From: an uncultured Dermatophilus sp.
Lineage (GTDB): Bacteria > Actinomycetota > Actinomycetes > Actinomycetales > Dermatophilaceae
Direction of reading: 5' to 3'
Assembly: GCA_945876925.1 (NCBI GenBank)
Contig: CAMCQD010000074.1
Coordinates: forward strand, 1 to 7,845
DNA: 7,845 nucleotides
Shown here: piece after piece, positions 5,797-7,845 of the stretch
Layout of the letters: each line of letters begins with the position of its first letter
Position numbering within the stretch: position 1 is the stretch's first letter
Position numbers and translations under genes: made by a program
Notes under the pieces: generated by a model
What the model saw: only the letters and a program-made list of their open reading frames with translations
Databases searched by the model: none
What the model was told of the DNA's origin: nothing

Positions 5797-6355
5797 ATCT
5801 ACCCGGATTGCCTGCCGTCGCCTGAGCCGCCGCGCGGGCGGCCTCACGTGCCCGGTGCAGCCGCGATTTGACCGTTCCCGGCGCGATGCCCAGCTCGCGC
5901 GCGATCTCCTCGACGCCCAGCCCGAGCGCGTGATGCCACACGAGCACTTCCCGGTGCTCGCGGGACAGCCCCGACAGCATCCGCGCCAGGTCGACGTCCA
6001 GCTCGACGTCGGTGGTGCCGCGCGTGCCCGGCCCGGCCTCTCCCGGGCGCGGCGCCAGCATCGGCAGCGACCGGGCCGCCACCACGGCACGCCGCCACCG
6101 CGAGGTCGCCAGCCTGCGCGCGGTGGTGCGCAGCCACGCCTCGGGGTCGTCGTACTCGCGGACGGTGACCCACCGGGGGATGAGCCGCACGAAGGCTTCC
6201 TGGGCTAGCTCCTCTGCCTCCGCGCGGGAACCGGCTAGCAGCGTCATCGTGGCGACCAGGCGCGGGTAGGCGCACGCGTAGAACTCCTCGAGTTCACGCG
6301 GCGCGGGCACGGTGCCAGTCTTCCCGCTCGCAGCCGTCAGGGTGCTCACATTCAC
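5795..6355 (-). CDS. ECF (group 4) RNA polymerase sigma factor
   Basis: About 186 residues from GTG 6355. Sigma region 2 (about 24-90) includes FYACAYPRLVATMTLLAGSR, the EAEELAQEAFVRL helix (46-58) and the DDPEAWLRTTARRLA segment (69-83) that recognises the -10. Region 4 (about 122-172) includes LSREHREVLVWHHALG and the helix-turn-helix VEEIARELGIAPGTVKSRLHRAR (148-170), which reads the -35. The linker is long and Pro/Gly-rich (100-115), and no extra C-terminal domain is present, so this is a short classical ECF factor that directs transcription of a small regulon. In-frame GTGs at 6361, 6355 and 6349 are all possible starts. Longer frames upstream to 6484 are unlikely because they translate intergenic sequence. 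It is co-transcribed with the membrane protein downstream. A promoter-like GGAAC-N17-CGTG just upstream suggests autoregulation. Confidence 0.88.
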   Translation of the reverse strand: MNVSTLTAASGKTGTVPAPRELEEFYACAYPRLVATMTLLAGSRAEAEELAQEAFVRLIPRWVTVREYDDPEAWLRTTARRLATSRWRRAVVAARSLPMLAPRPGEAGPGTRGTTDVELDVDLARMLSGLSREHREVLVWHHALGLGVEEIARELGIAPGTVKSRLHRAREAARAAAQATAGNPGR

Positions 6356-6358
6356 GCA

Positions 6359-6384
6359 CACGCCGCCGGGCCACTCCCGGTTCC
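6359..6384 (-). promoter_or_regulatory. ECF-type promoter candidate for the sigma gene (autoregulation)
   Basis: Read on the minus strand, GGAAC (6384-6380) is followed by a 17-base spacer and CGTG (6362-6359). A transcript starting 6-9 bases after it would begin near 6349-6353, close to the GTGs at 6355 and 6349, giving a leaderless or nearly leaderless mRNA. Autoregulated promoters of this shape are usual for ECF sigma genes, and the same pattern lies upstream of the CnoX-like operon. Confidence 0.42.
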
Positions 6385-6498
6385 CGCTTATTTCCCGGGT
6401 TTTAGTGAATTCCCCCGCGCAGCTGCCATTTCCGGTGCCCCGGCGGCCCGCTGCATCGCGGCTTCGCCGGGTCCTCCCGCGCATCCGCGCCCGTCTTC

Positions 6499-6523
6499 CC
6501 GCGCGCGTCGCCCCCGCGCGCGG
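6499..6523 (-). terminator. Second, GC-only hairpin after pgm
   Basis: CCGCGCGCG (6499-6507) and CGCGCGCGG (6515-6523) can form a 9-bp stem with a 7-base loop, 10 bases beyond the main pgm hairpin. Alternating GC sequence pairs readily by chance here, and no T tract follows, so it may only reinforce termination or be meaningless. Confidence 0.3.
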
Positions 6524-6533
6524 CAGCCCGCAA

Positions 6534-6570
6534 GGGCGGTCCCTGCCCGCCTTCAGGGCAGGGACCGCCC
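6534..6570 (-). terminator. Perfect 15-bp hairpin terminator of pgm
   Basis: GGGCGGTCCCTGCCC (6534-6548) and GGGCAGGGACCGCCC (6556-6570) are exact reverse complements around a 7-base loop. The stem begins 35 bases past the pgm stop codon on the minus strand and lies before the promoter of the sigma gene. No T run follows, so it is a tractless hairpin. It is the strongest stem-loop in the window and should insulate the sigma operon from pgm transcription. Confidence 0.72.
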
Positions 6571-6605
6571 CCGTGCAGGGGCCGCGGTTAACGCCGTCGG
6601 GTAGC

Positions 6606-7845
6606 TCAGCCGCCCAGGGCCGCGGAGACGACCTCGCGGGCCTCGGACTGCACCTGGGCCAGGTGCTCAGCGCCCTTGAATGACTCGGCGTAGATCTTGT
6701 ACACGTCCTCGGTGCCCGAGGGGCGCGCGGCGAACCAGGCGCTCTCGGTGACGACCTTGAGGCCGCCGATGGGAGCCCCGTTGCCGGGAGCCTCGGTGAG
6801 CTTGGCCGTGATCGGCTCCCCGGCCAGGCTGCTCGCGGTGACGTCCGAGGGGGACAGTTTCTTGAGCTTGGCTTTCTGCTCCCGGTTGGCCGGGGCGTCC
6901 ACGCGCGCGTACGCGGGGGAGCCGAACCGGTCGGTGAGCTTCGCGTAGTGCTGCGACGGGCTCTTCCCCGTGCGGGCCAGGATCTCGCTGGCGAGCAGCG
7001 CCAGGATGAGGCCGTCCTTGTCGGTGGTCCACACGCTGCCGTCGAAGCGCAGGAAGCTCGCCCCGGCGGACTCCTCGCCCCCGAACGGGCCGGAGCCGTC
7101 GAGCAGGCCGGGGACGAACCACTTGAAGCCCACCGGCACCTCGACCAGGCGGCGGCCGATGGACTGCGCGACCCGGTCGATCATCGAGCTGCTGACCAGC
7201 GTCTTGCCGACGAATCCGTCCGCGCGCCACTGGGGCCGGTTGCCGTACAGGTACTCGATCGCCACCGCCAGGAAGTGGTTGGGGTTCATGAGCCCCGCGT
7301 CGGGGGTGACGATGCCGTGCCGGTCTGAGTCGGCGTCGTTCCCGGTGGCGATGTCGTACTTGTCCTTATTGGAGATCAGGCTCGCCATCGCGGACGGGGA
7401 GCTGCAGTCCATCCGGATCTTGCCGTCCCAGTCGAGGGTCATGAACCGCCAGGTGGCGTCGGCCAGCGGGTTGACGACCTCGAGGTTCAGGCCGTAGTGC
7501 TCGCCGATGGCGCCCCAGTACCCGACCGCCGCGCCACCGAGCGGGTCAGCGCCGATGCGCACCCCGGCGTCCCTGATGGCAGCCAGGTCGACGACGTTGC
7601 CCAGGTCGGCGATGTACGTGCCCTTGTAGTCGTACGGCTGGGCTGCGGCGCGGGCGCGGGCGAACGGGACGCGCTTGACGCCCTCCATGCCCGCCTTGAT
7701 GTACTGGTTCGCCCGGTCGGCGATCCAGCCGGTGGCGTCGGTGTCGGCGGGGCCGCCGTGCGGCGGGTTGTACTTGAAGCCGCCATCGGTCGGGGGGTTG
7801 TGGGAGGGGGTGACGACGATGCCGTCGGCCAGGCCGGGGCCGCTG
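6606..7845 (-). CDS. pgm: Phosphoglucomutase, partial (N-terminus beyond the window)
   Basis: Converts glucose 1-phosphate and glucose 6-phosphate through a phosphoserine, in the cytosol, feeding glycogen, trehalose and sugar-nucleotide synthesis. The visible 412 residues run to the stop at 6606. The frame is open through 7845 without a start, so the ATG at 7688 is internal; about 130 N-terminal residues are missing compared with the roughly 546-residue E. coli Pgm. All active-site loops seen are intact: the catalytic serine loop TPSHNPP (7811-7791), followed by DGGFKYNPPHGGPADT; the Mg2+ loop GNDADSDRHG (around 7340-7311); the sugar-binding GGEESAG (around 7082-7062); and the phosphate-binding RPSGTED (6725-6705). 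The family is the glucose-specific PGM (Pgm) type rather than phosphomannomutase, judged from the NPPHGGPADT segment. Nothing in the visible part suggests damage. Confidence 0.96.
   Translation of the reverse strand, partial: SGPGLADGIVVTPSHNPPTDGGFKYNPPHGGPADTDATGWIADRANQYIKAGMEGVKRVPFARARAAAQPYDYKGTYIADLGNVVDLAAIRDAGVRIGADPLGGAAVGYWGAIGEHYGLNLEVVNPLADATWRFMTLDWDGKIRMDCSSPSAMASLISNKDKYDIATGNDADSDRHGIVTPDAGLMNPNHFLAVAIEYLYGNRPQWRADGFVGKTLVSSSMIDRVAQSIGRRLVEVPVGFKWFVPGLLDGSGPFGGEESAGASFLRFDGSVWTTDKDGLILALLASEILARTGKSPSQHYAKLTDRFGSPAYARVDAPANREQKAKLKKLSPSDVTASSLAGEPITAKLTEAPGNGAPIGGLKVVTESAWFAARPSGTEDVYKIYAESFKGAEHLAQVQSEAREVVSAALGG

Noticed and set aside
6227..6251. GGAAC-N16-CGTG on the plus strand
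   Set aside because: It lies antisense inside the sigma coding region and drives no gene. It is kept as a measure of chance background for the promoter pattern.
6356..6484. N-terminal extension of the sigma factor to the ATG at 6484
   Set aside because: The extra 43 residues are Arg/Gly-rich, cross the likely promoter, and are not part of the sigma fold.
6606..7688. pgm as a short gene starting at the ATG at 7688
   Set aside because: The frame continues upstream through the catalytic serine loop TPSHNPP, so the gene extends off the window and this ATG is internal.

Overview
The window is a high-GC stretch of chromosome from an actinobacterium. The supporting signs are the strong G/C bias at third codon positions, GTG starts, a predicted mycothiol-dependent (MDMPI/DinB-type) enzyme, an ECF sigma factor with a membrane partner, and a methylmalonyl-CoA epimerase close to a thioredoxin/TPR protein. 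From memory, Mycobacterium tuberculosis has a similar epimerase - fadA4 - thioredoxin-like arrangement (Rv1322A-Rv1323-Rv1324). I cannot assign a genus. No tRNA, rRNA, CRISPR, transposon or phage gene was seen.

Layout from left to right. Positions 1-205 hold no gene but carry two clean inverted repeats that could be terminators. Methylmalonyl-CoA epimerase (about 206-655, minus) follows. Next is a large membrane-anchored protein (783-2507, minus) that joins a solute-binding-like domain to a von Willebrand A domain and ends in a strikingly His/Asp-rich tail. A 426-base divergent intergenic region (2508-2933) then carries an AT-richer inverted repeat and an ECF-type promoter candidate. On the plus strand come a YbbN/CnoX-like thioredoxin-fold/TPR protein (2934-3845) and, 11 bases later, a maleylpyruvate isomerase-family mycothiol-type enzyme (3857-4669), probably one operon. 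These converge, with a 6-base gap, on a minus-strand pair: an ECF sigma factor (about 5795-6355) and the single-pass membrane protein translated just after it (4676-5782), a candidate anti-sigma factor. A 250-base intergenic region with a perfect 15-bp hairpin separates them from the 3' three quarters of pgm, phosphoglucomutase (6606 to beyond 7845, minus).

How the genes may work together. The sigma factor and the membrane protein look like a signal-transduction pair with an extracytoplasmic domain. The most interesting link is a shared promoter-like pattern, GGAAC-N17-CGTG. It occurs upstream of the sigma gene, where it would allow autoregulation, and again upstream of the CnoX-like/mycothiol-enzyme operon. 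If real, it would place a chaperone-like protein and a thiol-dependent enzyme under the neighbouring sigma factor. This rests on sequence pattern only. The epimerase belongs to propionyl-CoA/methylmalonyl-CoA metabolism and pgm to glycogen/trehalose/cell-wall precursor supply. Both are ordinary housekeeping genes. I see no clearly new multi-gene system; the His-tailed VWA protein and the putative sigma regulon are the best leads.
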